Below, piece by piece: positions 24,127 to 31,227 of a DNA stretch of 44,893 nt (positions within the stretch are counted from its first letter, which is position 1; each line of letters begins with the position of its first letter). The stretch comes from a virus, in IMG/VR virus record IMGVR_UViG_3300020205_002110, positions 1 through 44,893 of that record, one strand, 5' to 3'. The notes beneath the pieces were generated by a model, which was not told the origin of the DNA, made no database searches, and worked only from the letters and a program-made list of their open reading frames with translations. The translations under genes and the position numbers were made by a program.

Positions 24127-25760
24127 AATTGCGTCCATACCAACAAGATGCACTCAACGGGATCTGCCAAGCCCTTCGGGAATGCGACAGCACGCTGTTG
24201 TGCCTCCCAACGGGCTGCGGAAAGACTGTGGTGTTTGCTTCGGCTGCGAAATTGGCGAAGAAGCGCGTCATGGTGATCGCTCACCGAGACGAGTTGATCC
24301 AGCAGGGTGCGTCGAAGATTCATGCTGTGACGGGTGAGCGTCCGAACATTGAGAAGGCCGAGCAGTACAGCAATGAGGGCACAATGTTCCCATCGAAATG
24401 CGTTGTGGCTAGCGTTCAGACGCTCAACGCGCGCATGGGTGATGGCCGTCGTGTTGATCGGTTTGACCCCGACGACTTCTCCCTACTGATCATCGACGAG
24501 GCGCATCACGCCGTGGCCTCCTCGTACCGCAATGTGATCTCGCACTTTCAGAAGAACTCTGGATGCAAGTTGCTTGGTGTCACGGCAACACCCGACAGGT
24601 CGGACGAGATCGCGCTGAAGGAGGTGTTTGATTCGGTTGCGTACGAGTACAGCCTGTTGGACGCGACGAGGGAGGGATGGCTTGTGCCTGTGCGCTCCAT
24701 GCCCGCCCGCATCCTCGGTCTCGACTTCAGCGGAGTGAAGGATGTCGCGGGCGACTTTAATCAGGGCGAACTGTCAGAGATCATGGAGCGAGAAGGCAAC
24801 CTTCATGGTGTCGCCGACGAGACTGTCCGCAGGATGGGAGACCGCAAGGTTCTCGTGTTCTGCGTGTCTGTGGCGCAGAGTGAGTTGCTCTCCGAGATCT
24901 TTGAGCGGCATCGACCGAACTGCGCACGGTTCATCAGCGGGGATACGCCTCCAGAGGAACGCCGTCAGGTGTTGCGCGACTATGCCGAGAGTCGGTTTCA
25001 GATCCTCGTGAATTGCATGGTCGCAACCGAGGGATTCGACTGTCCTGACATTGGGATGGTCGTGGTAGCGAGGCCGACAAAGTCGCGCAGCTTGTACGCG
25101 CAGATGGTCGGTCGAGGCACTCGTCCCCTGCCCAATACCGTTGATGGGCTTGCGGAGGCAGACGAGCGAAGGTCGGCAATTGCGTCGAGCAGAAAGAAAG
25201 ACTGCATCATCCTCGACTTCTGTGCCAATGCGGGAAAGCACTCACTTGCATCGCTTCCCGACATCCTCGGTGGCAAGATGTCTGAGGATGTAATCAAGCG
25301 AGCCAAGCAACATCAGGAGGAGTCGGCTGATTCCGATCAGCCCATCGATGTCATCGCCCTCCTTGAGCAGGCTGAACTAGATATCGAAGAAGAAGAGAAG
25401 GAGCGAAGGGATAAGGAGAGACGCAGGGTGGTCGTCGGAAAGGCGAAGGTATCCGTCGGAGAGATCGATGCGTTCTCTGTGTATGGACTCTCCACCCGTG
25501 GTCGAGATACTTTCCGCGTTCTGCCGCTCACCGAGGGACAGAAGGAGGTTCTGCGCAAGCAGGGCGTTCCATTCGATCGTCTCGACGCTTGGCAACAGCG
25601 AGAACTGTTCAAGGAAACCGTGCGCAGGTTCAAGCAGAACCGCTGCTCGTTCAGGCAGGCCAAGTTGCTCAATCGGTTTGGGCAATCGTCAGACTGCTCG
25701 TTTGATCAGGCGAAGGCGGTCATTGACCGGCTAGCGAAGAACAATTGGAGGTCTGAATGA
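24123..25760 (+). CDS. Superfamily 2 DEAH-box helicase (545 aa)
   Basis: Walker A PTGCGKT (29-35), DEAH (125-128), TATPDR for motif III, a second RecA domain with FCVSVAQSELL and VATEGFD, and motif VI QMVGRGTRP are all present. The Y-Q-x-D (YQQD) upstream motif Q is also visible at 6-9. It resembles RadD/type III-restriction-like SF2 helicases of phage. The C-terminal ~150 residues are charged, with a coiled-coil-like EEEEKERRDKERRR, and finish in a helical module. DNA unwinding during phage replication or recombination is expected. ATGA overlaps join it to both neighbours. Confidence 0.87.
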   Translation: MKLRPYQQDALNGICQALRECDSTLLCLPTGCGKTVVFASAAKLAKKRVMVIAHRDELIQQGASKIHAVTGERPNIEKAEQYSNEGTMFPSKCVVASVQTLNARMGDGRRVDRFDPDDFSLLIIDEAHHAVASSYRNVISHFQKNSGCKLLGVTATPDRSDEIALKEVFDSVAYEYSLLDATREGWLVPVRSMPARILGLDFSGVKDVAGDFNQGELSEIMEREGNLHGVADETVRRMGDRKVLVFCVSVAQSELLSEIFERHRPNCARFISGDTPPEERRQVLRDYAESRFQILVNCMVATEGFDCPDIGMVVVARPTKSRSLYAQMVGRGTRPLPNTVDGLAEADERRSAIASSRKKDCIILDFCANAGKHSLASLPDILGGKMSEDVIKRAKQHQEESADSDQPIDVIALLEQAELDIEEEEKERRDKERRRVVVGKAKVSVGEIDAFSVYGLSTRGRDTFRVLPLTEGQKEVLRKQGVPFDRLDAWQQRELFKETVRRFKQNRCSFRQAKLLNRFGQSSDCSFDQAKAVIDRLAKNNWRSE

Positions 25761-26968
25761 AAGCTGGAAGCCTGTTTGCGGGCATCGGAGGATTCGACCT
25801 TGGGTTCGAGCGCGCTGGGTTCGATGTTGCTTGGTGTGTCGAGAAGGACGAGCATGCTCAGAAGGTTCTGCGCGCTCGGTTCCCGAATGCTCAGATCTAC
25901 GGTGACATCACCGCCGTCGATCCATTGTCTCTGTGTCCTGTCGATGTCGTCTATGGCGGATTCCCATGTCAAGATCTTTCCGTCGCGGGTCGCCGTGCCG
26001 GTCTTAAAGGAGAGCGAAGTGGACTGTTCTTTGACGCAATGCGGATTGTTCGGTCAGTCCATCCAAGGCTGCTCGTACTCGAAAATGTCCCTGGAATGCT
26101 CACAAGCAATAACGGACTCGACTTCGCCGCCGTTATCCGTGAAGTGGGCGAAGGCTGGGATTGTGAGGAGGTCGCGTGGCGAGTTCTTGACAGCCGCTAC
26201 TTCGGAGTGGCCCAGCGACGGAAGCGTTGCTTTCTTGTGGCAAGTGCTACAGAGGGATGCGCCGAGCAAATACTCGCTCTCAGCGAGAGCATGCTCGGGG
26301 ATCCTCCGACGAGCATCGCGCCGAGGCAAGGAATTGCCGCCGACGCTCAAGAAGGCTCTAGAGGATGCGGCAGGTGGCGGGATGGTGGAGACACCGCCGC
26401 AAGCTTGACTACGAAGTCCAACGAGCAGTACATGCCCGACAAGGGAAACTTCGCTGCGGTGGTGATCGACAGGGCTGCATACAACCAAGGTGAGAACGCG
26501 GCGTACGAGCCTCACATCAAAGAAGAGGACACCATGCCTGCTCTTGTAGCCCGTGGACCGCATGCGGTCGCATTTCGCAAGGTGAAGCGTGCGCAGACCA
26601 ACACCGACAACGAGACATGGATGGAGGACTCGATCGCAAACACGCTGAACGGATTTGATCTTGGAGACACGCGGACTACCCATGTCATCGCGGAACCCGA
26701 CATGATTGTTCGTCGCCTGACTCCCGAAGAGTGCGAGCTCCTACAGGGCTTTCCTGTCGGATGGACATCGGTTGGAACTCATCAGAAGCCGACTTCTGAC
26801 AGCCGCAGGTACAAGCAATTGGGCAACGCGGTCACGGTAAATGTTGCTGAATGGATTGCGCGCCGTGCTCATGGTGTACTGTGTCGTCAAGGAGTAGGCC
26901 ATGCAGAAAGAACTCATCCAAGAGATCGCAGAGAACAACCCGAAAGCGTGCTTCATCCAGGGGCATGA
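25757..26968 (+). CDS. DNA cytosine-C5 methyltransferase (403 aa)
   Basis: Motif I SLFAGIGGFDLGFERAGF, motif IV GGFPCQDLS (catalytic C71), motif VI LENV (109-111), motif VIII VAQRRKR and C-terminal motifs IX/X, LTPEECELLQGFP and QLGNAVTVNVAEWI, are complete, so the enzyme should be active. The region between VIII and IX is the target-recognition part. Phages use such orphan enzymes to mask their DNA from host restriction. The last ~30 residues (after WIARRAHG) extend past the usual end and overlap the next gene by 68 bases. No restriction enzyme is nearby. The target sequence cannot be read from the protein. Confidence 0.9.
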   Translation: MKAGSLFAGIGGFDLGFERAGFDVAWCVEKDEHAQKVLRARFPNAQIYGDITAVDPLSLCPVDVVYGGFPCQDLSVAGRRAGLKGERSGLFFDAMRIVRSVHPRLLVLENVPGMLTSNNGLDFAAVIREVGEGWDCEEVAWRVLDSRYFGVAQRRKRCFLVASATEGCAEQILALSESMLGDPPTSIAPRQGIAADAQEGSRGCGRWRDGGDTAASLTTKSNEQYMPDKGNFAAVVIDRAAYNQGENAAYEPHIKEEDTMPALVARGPHAVAFRKVKRAQTNTDNETWMEDSIANTLNGFDLGDTRTTHVIAEPDMIVRRLTPEECELLQGFPVGWTSVGTHQKPTSDSRRYKQLGNAVTVNVAEWIARRAHGVLCRQGVGHAERTHPRDRREQPESVLHPGA

Positions 26969-27206
26969 CAACGCAATCGTCGGCATGGTGAAGCAGCATG
27001 GGAAGTTCTGCCTCATCCTCTACGACCCGCTCAAGATCATCGACAACCTGATGGTGAAAGACGAGATGTCTTACGACGATGCCGTCGAGTACTACCAATA
27101 CAACATCGAGTGCGCGTATGTAGGAAAGTACACGCCCGCGATGCTTGTTCGACTAGAGAACATGAGGCCCTCACATGAACCCGATGTGGAAAAGGACAAC
27201 CCGTGA
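26901..27206 (+). CDS. Small acidic phage protein, unknown (101 aa)
   Basis: Mixed alpha/beta: helix QKELIQEIAE, strand-turn-strand IVGMVKQHGKFCLILYDPL, then helix SYDDAVEYYQYNIECAY ending VGKYTPAML. The pattern 'D-A-EYY-YN-ECAYVGKYTP' is one I associate with small phage proteins in replication regions. AAGGAG 6 bases before ATG 26,901 fixes the start, which lies inside the methyltransferase tail. It overlaps the primase start by 32 bases. Function unknown. Confidence 0.65.
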   Translation: MQKELIQEIAENNPKACFIQGHDNAIVGMVKQHGKFCLILYDPLKIIDNLMVKDEMSYDDAVEYYQYNIECAYVGKYTPAMLVRLENMRPSHEPDVEKDNP

Positions 27207-28011
27207 AAAACCTTGTCCTGTGTGTGGAAAGAGCGATTGGTGCATGCTGTCTTCAAACGGTTCGGTGGCTATCTGCCCTCGGATCGAGGCTGGGGCGCAG
27301 AAGTACCTTGACGGTAGTGGATACCTGCACATCATCGACAAGACTGTGCCAATTCCGGACCGGCGCGACGAGGGGGGTCAAGAACTACCCGAACACAATC
27401 TTGTGCTGTCAAGCATCTCGTCAAAAATGATGGTCGCTTGCACGGATGACCGTGTTGTGAAGTTAGCCGACGGACTTGGGGTCGCATCGTTCTCGTTGCG
27501 CCTCCTGCGCATCGGCTGGTCGGCGACATCAGATGCCTTTGCGTTCCCGATGTTTCGCTTCGGCCAAAGGCTGATCGGAATACGACTTCGATCCGAAGCA
27601 GGAAAGAAGTGGGCAATCAAGGGATCTCGGCAGGGACTATTCATGCCACTAGAATGGCCCTGCATCAAGAAGGGCGTTCTGATTTGCGAGGGTCCGACAG
27701 ACACGGCTGCGATGTTGAGCCTCGGATTCAATGCGATTGGAAGGCCCAGCGCGATGGGAAGCCACGCGCTTGTCGAAGAGGTCGTCTCTAATCGGCCCGT
27801 CTGCATCATCAGCGACTCCGACAATGTCGGGATCGACAGCGCGCGCAAGCTCGCACAGCACCTACGGAGTAAGTCATGTCAGAAAGTGGGAATCATCGTT
27901 CCGCCCGCAAAGGACGCAAGGGAGTGGAAGAGGTCAGGAGTGACGAGGGAGCAGGTGTCGGAGATGGTCTCGAAGTCACTCGTCTCGGATGGTCCGTTAC
28001 TTTGCCGCTAG
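27175..28011 (+). CDS. DnaG-type primase: zinc finger plus TOPRIM (278 aa)
   Basis: Four cysteines C14, C17, C23 and C34 in CPVCGKSDWC...AICPR form an N-terminal zinc-binding site for template recognition. The TOPRIM part shows LICEGPTDTAAML (catalytic E172) and ISDSDNVG (D214, D216), with the conserved glycines. There is no helicase domain attached, so it should act with the host replicative helicase or the SF2 helicase at 24,123. The middle of about 100 residues is compact. It is shorter than bacterial DnaG, as is common in phages. The last 136 bases overlap the RusA gene in another frame. Confidence 0.8.
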   Translation: MNPMWKRTTREKPCPVCGKSDWCMLSSNGSVAICPRIEAGAQKYLDGSGYLHIIDKTVPIPDRRDEGGQELPEHNLVLSSISSKMMVACTDDRVVKLADGLGVASFSLRLLRIGWSATSDAFAFPMFRFGQRLIGIRLRSEAGKKWAIKGSRQGLFMPLEWPCIKKGVLICEGPTDTAAMLSLGFNAIGRPSAMGSHALVEEVVSNRPVCIISDSDNVGIDSARKLAQHLRSKSCQKVGIIVPPAKDAREWKRSGVTREQVSEMVSKSLVSDGPLLCR

Positions 28012-28379
28012 ACATGCCGTCTTTGAACGCGTACATGCGCTGGCACTTCAGGAAGCAAAAGTCTTGGCGTGAGCGGATCGAGCAATACATCTTTGTCCTT
28101 GGATCACCACTTCCAAAGTACGAATGCCCGGTGTCTGTGACGATCACTCGGTTCTACGGTCACAGGAAGCGGGCTTATGACACCGACAACCTGTACGCCG
28201 CAGCCAAGCCAATCCTCGATGCGCTGAAGTCACCTCGCGGAAGGAGCCGACACGGACTGTCCGTGATCCTTGAGGACAACCCCGAGTACTGCCACTTGAA
28301 GGTGCAACAAGAGAAATCGAAGGACAAATCAACGAGAATCGTTGTCGAGGTCATTGACCTTGTAGATTCCCGACGATAG
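27876..28379 (+). CDS. RusA-like Holliday-junction resolvase (167 aa)
   Basis: VTLPLDMPSLNAYMRWHF, then RAYDTDNLYAAAKPILDALK and VILEDNPEYCHLKVQQ follow the RusA pattern, with the acidic residues of DTDN and EDN as the metal site. RusA-type enzymes resolve recombination junctions before packaging. ATG 27,876 has GGAG 6 bases upstream, so I keep it, although it makes an unusually long 136-base overlap with the primase gene and adds about 40 residues of basic/acidic low-complexity N-terminus. ATG 28,014 would cut into the family's first strand. Last gene of the early operon. Confidence 0.8.
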   Translation: MSESGNHRSARKGRKGVEEVRSDEGAGVGDGLEVTRLGWSVTLPLDMPSLNAYMRWHFRKQKSWRERIEQYIFVLGSPLPKYECPVSVTITRFYGHRKRAYDTDNLYAAAKPILDALKSPRGRSRHGLSVILEDNPEYCHLKVQQEKSKDKSTRIVVEVIDLVDSRR

Positions 28380-28385
28380 GGTGTG

Positions 28386-28519
28386 TTCGGGTTGGTCGGG
28401 TTCCAATCCCCACTCTCACCTGTCGCACCCGACAGGTGAGGGTTTAGGACGAAAGTCCACGACATCTTTTCCCCCAGAGCGCCCATTACCGATCCGATCT
28501 TGGTAGTGGGTGTTTTTTT
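28386..28519 (+). ncRNA. Candidate structured RNA: four hairpins ending in an intrinsic terminator
   Basis: Hairpins in order: 28,389-28,409 (7 bp with one G-U); 28,415-28,440 (10-11 bp, perfect, loop cacc); 28,447-28,458 (ggac-gaaa-gtcc, a GNRA tetraloop); and a terminator stem (28,482-28,510) followed by T7. Such a series just after the early operon could be a structured 3' end or a separate small RNA. gacatcttttccccc (28,461-28,475) is shared with the early leader. No tRNA or known RNA family was recognised. Confidence 0.45.
28480..28519 (+). terminator. Rho-independent terminator of the early operon
   Basis: Arms cgcccattacc (28,480-28,490) and ggtagtgggtg (28,502-28,512), 11 bp with two G-U type pairs, loop of 11, then seven T. 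It is the best terminator in the window. Confidence 0.8.
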
Positions 28520-28736
28520 GAACAACTAAGTTAGTCATGCTTGCCTGACGAAGGTTGAGGCCACGCAAGCACCCTGCCGCGTTCGTGGGTTTGTCACGGA
28601 TGCAACGATGAGCAATCGTCGTTTCGATCCCGCTTCGGTGCGCGTACGACACCCTGCCGAAGCCCTCCATCTGAGCCGTGGTTGTCCGTGGGATCGATGG
28701 GCAGGGTAAACCCTGGATGCCCAAACCAAACACCAG

Positions 28737-28754
28737 ACCTGCCACATGGCAGGT
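28737..28754. repeat. Palindrome copy 4: ACCTGCCA-CA-TGGCAGGT
   Basis: Perfect 8-base arms, 2-base centre; 45 bases upstream of the candidate late promoter -35. Differs from the early-operon copy (18,589) in one centre base only. Confidence 0.8.
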
Positions 28755-28799
28755 GACCCCCGCAAGGGGTCGGTGCGTCCTTATGGGGAAGATCAGGGG

Positions 28800-28826
28800 T
28801 TGAAGTTTGGACGATGTGGATACAAT
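28800..28826 (+). promoter_or_regulatory. Candidate promoter of the lysis/tail operon
   Basis: TTGAAG (28,800-28,805), 15-base spacer, TACAAT (28,821-28,826). The -10 is good; the spacer is short, which suits promoters helped by an activator. Transcription would start at about 28,833, only 3 bases before the ATG, so the first message may be leaderless. Confidence 0.4.
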
Positions 28827-28835
28827 CCGCGCGCC

Positions 28836-29105
28836 ATGTCGGAACCTAGTCGCAGCAACATGTCCAATATCATTCAGGTGCTCCAGTTAGTGGCCCTGAT
28901 GCTTGGTGTTCTTGGCTTGTTTACTTTCGTTGGAAAGCGCGATCAACAGTTGACTCAAGTGTCTACTGACCTTGACAAATTGGTTGGCGCAGTCAACGAT
29001 CTTGCAAAGGCGCAAGCAAGCACCGCTATTAGCGATGCGATGCAGGAACGCGCTCTTGAAGACATTCAGCGCCGACTCAACAACCTCGAACGGAGCCACA
29101 AATGA
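28836..29105 (+). CDS. Small membrane protein with coiled-coil tail, lysis-region type (89 aa)
   Basis: A short polar N-terminus, one hydrophobic helix (QLVALMLGVLGLFTFVG) and a long heptad-like helix (LTQVSTDLDKLVGAVNDLAKAQ ... ALEDIQRRLNNLERS, quoted in part). This single-pass-plus-coiled-coil form is typical of inner-membrane spanins or pinholins. It overlaps the next, holin-like gene by ATGA. Start: ATG 28,836 has no ribosome site but follows a -10 box closely; ATG 28,860 is an alternative, and ATG 28,746 would run back into the palindrome. Lysis role is inferred. Confidence 0.55.
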   Translation: MSEPSRSNMSNIIQVLQLVALMLGVLGLFTFVGKRDQQLTQVSTDLDKLVGAVNDLAKAQASTAISDAMQERALEDIQRRLNNLERSHK

Positions 29106-29299
29106 ACAGTTGGAAGACTACTACCGCCGGTATTGGCGCGATCCTCGTTGCCGTTGGCACAGCAATGAAGGCAATGTTCGACAACGATCCATCGACCGTG
29201 CCCGAATGGGGCGCCGTGGTTGCTGCAATCATTGCAGGCATTGGCTTGATCGCTGCGCGTGACAACAATGTCACGAGTGAGCAGGCTGGGGTGAAGTGA
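29102..29299 (+). CDS. Holin-like two-helix membrane protein (65 aa)
   Basis: Two hydrophobic segments, TTTAGIGAILVAVGTAMKAMF and EWGAVVAAIIAGIGLIAARD (given in part), joined by a short polar turn DNDPSTVP. Size and topology fit a class II holin, and the sequence type (SWKTTTAGIGAIL...) is common in phage lysis regions. Holins make the lesions that let an endolysin reach the wall. It sits between a coiled-coil membrane protein and a lipoprotein gene. No endolysin is recognisable in the neighbourhood. Confidence 0.55.
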   Translation: MNSWKTTTAGIGAILVAVGTAMKAMFDNDPSTVPEWGAVVAAIIAGIGLIAARDNNVTSEQAGVK

Positions 29300-29559
29300 A
29301 TGCTGTCTTCTCAATCATCTCTTCGATCCTTTCATCGGTGCTTCAGCATTTGCTTCTGCGCTCGCGGACTGGAATTAATGCAGATGACGATGTGGGTCGT
29401 CTTCGCCGTGCTGGCAATCGGATCGATGAGTGGTTGCGACAGAGCCGTGTTCGTCCCAGAGATGTCCCCGATGCGAGTGGGTCCAAGCTCAAGGATGCAG
29501 GTCTACATGCTGATCGAGGGCAAGTGGATCAAGTCAAGCAACCAGATCGCAGTTCCTGA
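29296..29559 (+). CDS. Small protein with N-terminal membrane helix, overlapping the lipoprotein gene (87 aa)
   Basis: GTG 29,296 overlaps the stop of the holin-like gene. The N-terminus VFSIISSILSSVLQHLLL is amphipathic/hydrophobic; the rest is highly charged (RLRRAGNRIDEWLRQSRVR). The frame contains, in another phase, the lipoprotein gene from 29,378 (182 bases shared). A membrane protein with a charged helical part nested with a lipoprotein is the arrangement of Rz/Rz1 spanin pairs. The basic composition after residue 50 could be a by-product of the overlap, so reality is unsure. Confidence 0.4.
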   Translation: MNAVFSIISSILSSVLQHLLLRSRTGINADDDVGRLRRAGNRIDEWLRQSRVRPRDVPDASGSKLKDAGLHADRGQVDQVKQPDRSS

Positions 29560-29608
29560 AGGGTGGTACTTAGTGCCACCCTCATATGTTTCGGAGGATG
29601 CGAAGTGA
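29378..29608 (+). CDS. Small lipoprotein, candidate outer-membrane spanin (76 aa)
   Basis: A hydrophobic signal (MWVVFAVLAIGSMSGC) ends in a lipobox-like MSGC, after which the mature protein begins CDRAVFVPEMSPMRVG and ends around PEGWYLVPPSYVSED. Lipid attachment to the Cys is expected, though the -3 residue is Met and not the usual Leu. The mature part looks like a small beta domain. If the host has an outer membrane it may be the outer partner that fuses membranes at lysis. I start at ATG 29,378; the longer frame from 29,300 would put the signal far from the N-terminus. Confidence 0.6.
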   Translation: MQMTMWVVFAVLAIGSMSGCDRAVFVPEMSPMRVGPSSRMQVYMLIEGKWIKSSNQIAVPEGWYLVPPSYVSEDAK

Positions 29609-29850
29609 AGACTCCAGCATGGCAGCGCAAGGAAGGTCAGAACCCGAAGGGCGGCTTGAACGCCGCTGGCCGTCAAGCCTACAACAACGCCACCGGCGGA
29701 AACCTCAAGGCGCCACAGCCCGAAGGTGGTTCCCGCCGCGACAGCTTCTGTGCTCGTATGAGCGGCATGAAGAAGAAGTTGACGAGCGCAAAGACCGCGA
29801 ACGACCCGAACAGCCGCATCAACAAGAGCCTTCGGGCGTGGAAGTGCTGA
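29605..29850 (+). CDS. Small conserved Gly/Lys-rich phage protein, DUF6321-like (81 aa)
   Basis: Sequence pattern PAWQRKEGQNPKGGLNAAGR, then NLKAPQPEGG, SFCARMSGMKKK and LRAWKC is a recognisable conserved small protein of many phages, often near structural genes, which I believe is DUF6321. It is basic, glycine-rich and has two cysteines (CARM and the terminal WKC). GTG 29,605 has GGAGG 7 bases upstream. It probably binds DNA or is a minor head protein; function is not established. Confidence 0.7.
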   Translation: MKTPAWQRKEGQNPKGGLNAAGRQAYNNATGGNLKAPQPEGGSRRDSFCARMSGMKKKLTSAKTANDPNSRINKSLRAWKC

Positions 29851-29851
29851 C

Positions 29852-30244
29852 ATGGCAAACGAGATCCAGATCACAACCGTCATGCAAGTCAACAAGGGTC
29901 TGCTTTCGTACTCGCAGATCCCAGGTACTGCCCTGTTCGACATGACCGGAACGAAATCAGCCGGCGGCGCACAGGCCGCTGCGATTACAAATGGCGTTGC
30001 CATTGACCTGAACACGCTGACCGGTACAACGGTTGGATACGCCTACTTCAGAAACACATCGACCACCGTAGGCGAGAACATTCAGATCGGAACCGGTCTA
30101 ACGACATCGTTCGTTCCGTTCATGGAACTCAAGCCGCGCGAAATGGCAATTCTCCGAATCAACTCAAGCGGATCGGGAACGGTTCCCACATTCCGCTCAC
30201 TCGCAGGCACTCCCGTACTTCAGTACTGGATTGCAGAAACATAA
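29852..30244 (+). CDS. Small beta-rich virion protein, unknown (130 aa)
   Basis: Thr/Gly/Ala-rich with strand-like repeats: IQITTVMQVNKGLLSYSQ, GYAYFRNTSTTVGENIQIG, FVPFMELKPREMAILRIN. This fits a single beta-barrel or sandwich, as in tail or capsid accessory proteins. The phrase 'ELKPREMAIL-RI' recalls small proteins of uncultured phage structural operons. One base separates it from the gene before. No cysteine. Structural role inferred from composition and position. Confidence 0.55.
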   Translation: MANEIQITTVMQVNKGLLSYSQIPGTALFDMTGTKSAGGAQAAAITNGVAIDLNTLTGTTVGYAYFRNTSTTVGENIQIGTGLTTSFVPFMELKPREMAILRINSSGSGTVPTFRSLAGTPVLQYWIAET

Positions 30245-30255
30245 GGAACAGAAAC

Positions 30256-30372
30256 ATGAAGAAGAAAATGGCAACCGCAGCGAAGAAGATCGTTGGAAAG
30301 AAAGTTGCAGCGGCAAAGCGTCCAGGCGTTAGCGGACCGAGCGTCGGTGGTGGTGGAAAGGCCACTCGCTGA
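30256..30372 (+). CDS. Tiny basic protein (38 aa)
   Basis: MKKKMATAAKKIVGKKVAA followed by a Gly/Ser/Arg tail, 38 residues, very basic. AAGGAA (30,243-30,248) lies 7 bases before the ATG. It lies exactly between two real genes with small gaps (11 and 2 bases). Resembles histone-like or nucleoid-tail peptides; it may condense DNA or be a minor virion part. Confidence 0.45.
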   Translation: MKKKMATAAKKIVGKKVAAAKRPGVSGPSVGGGGKATR

Positions 30373-30374
30373 CT

Positions 30375-30602
30375 ATGGCGAGGGACTACGCCAAGGAATA
30401 CCGTGATTTTCACGGCAAGCCAGAACAGGTTGCGGCGCGATCCAACCGCAACAAGGCTCGCCGTAGCATGGAAACACTCGGCAAAGTCCACAAGGGTGAC
30501 GGACGCGATGTGGATCACCGCGACTCGAATCCTATGAACAACAAGCCCTCGAACTTGCGCGTGCAGTCGAAGTCGAGGAACCGATCAAGAAACGGAAAGT
30601 GA
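30375..30602 (+). CDS. HNH-like small nuclease domain (75 aa)
   Basis: RSNRNKARRSMETLGKVH followed by GRDVDHRDSNPMNNKPSNLRVQSKSRNRSR is the core of HNH-type nucleases: the 'DVDH-D-NP-NN---NLRV' stretch carries the catalytic His and the NxxN loop. It is a minimal version with no zinc cysteines. Phage HNH proteins next to structural genes can assist terminase cutting; here it sits far from terminase, so a homing or accessory role is as likely. Confidence 0.65.
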   Translation: MARDYAKEYRDFHGKPEQVAARSNRNKARRSMETLGKVHKGDGRDVDHRDSNPMNNKPSNLRVQSKSRNRSRNGK

Positions 30603-30603
30603 C

Positions 30604-31227
30604 ATGGCCGCTTACTCAAAAACATTTCTTGCGTTCCCAGACGGTTTCAGTCAGACAGCTAGTCAGACAATCTGTCTTGCTGATTCGTCTATTACCTCTG
30701 GCATACCCAATCCGCAGGCTTCATATGTTGCAGCAGCCCAGTCTGGTTGGTACAAGAATCTTCCGAAGATCGTGCTGTCAGGTAACACATCCGTACAGAT
30801 TGCTTCTCTGATTCCATGCCTCGGATATGAAGAGGCGTACCTGATGCCAGTTAGTGCTTCAGCCGCAACGCATACTTTCGATCTTTACGCCATCTATGGT
30901 GACTACGCGTCTGGAGGAGAAGCAACCCGATGGCTTGTGCAATACATGTACGGGACTGGAACAATGGCAACATCCGCATCAATGCTCGCAATGCCTTCTC
31001 CAGCGGGAACCGCGTACACGACCTTCTCTGGTCTTGGAACCGCAGTACCCGCCTTCAGCGCGGCTCTTGACGGTGTAATTGGATGCACCACTACGCCGCT
31101 TGCCGGATCTGCAACCGTGCCGCAGATTTACTCATTCCCGCATCTTGGTGGCGCTGATTACCTGGCGATCTGCGCATCAACAGGAGCGGCGGCAACTGTG
31201 TTCAACTGCTATGTGAGACTCGGATAA
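30604..31227 (+). CDS. Structural protein, unknown (207 aa)
   Basis: Thr/Ser/Ala-rich and poor in charge, with many aromatic-ended short strands (FLAFPDGFSQTASQTICLAD, VQIASLIPCLGYEEAYLMPV given in part). Four cysteines are spread out. The composition is that of beta-rich virion proteins. It ends TAATG with the following gene. No family recognised; tail or decoration protein by context. Confidence 0.55.
   Translation: MAAYSKTFLAFPDGFSQTASQTICLADSSITSGIPNPQASYVAAAQSGWYKNLPKIVLSGNTSVQIASLIPCLGYEEAYLMPVSASAATHTFDLYAIYGDYASGGEATRWLVQYMYGTGTMATSASMLAMPSPAGTAYTTFSGLGTAVPAFSAALDGVIGCTTTPLAGSATVPQIYSFPHLGGADYLAICASTGAAATVFNCYVRLG

Larger units (their letters stand above)
28520..28835. other. Late control region, 316 bp without a gene
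   Basis: No convincing coding frame. It contains inverted repeats: cagggt-aa-accctg (28,702-28,715), the recurrent palindrome (28,737-28,754) and gacccc/ggggtc just after it. A candidate promoter is at 28,800-28,826. This is the likely switch point into the lysis/tail operon, and the density of palindromes could also fit an origin of replication, though there is no AT-rich stretch. Confidence 0.5.

Noticed and set aside
28386-28420. T-arm-like gggttccaatcccc suggesting a tRNA or a tRNA-derived attachment site
   Set aside because: No acceptor or anticodon arm fits, upstream sequence is the RusA gene, and there is no integrase in the genome.
28620-28665. Second T-loop-like sequence gtttcgatcccgc
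   Set aside because: No cloverleaf could be built around it.
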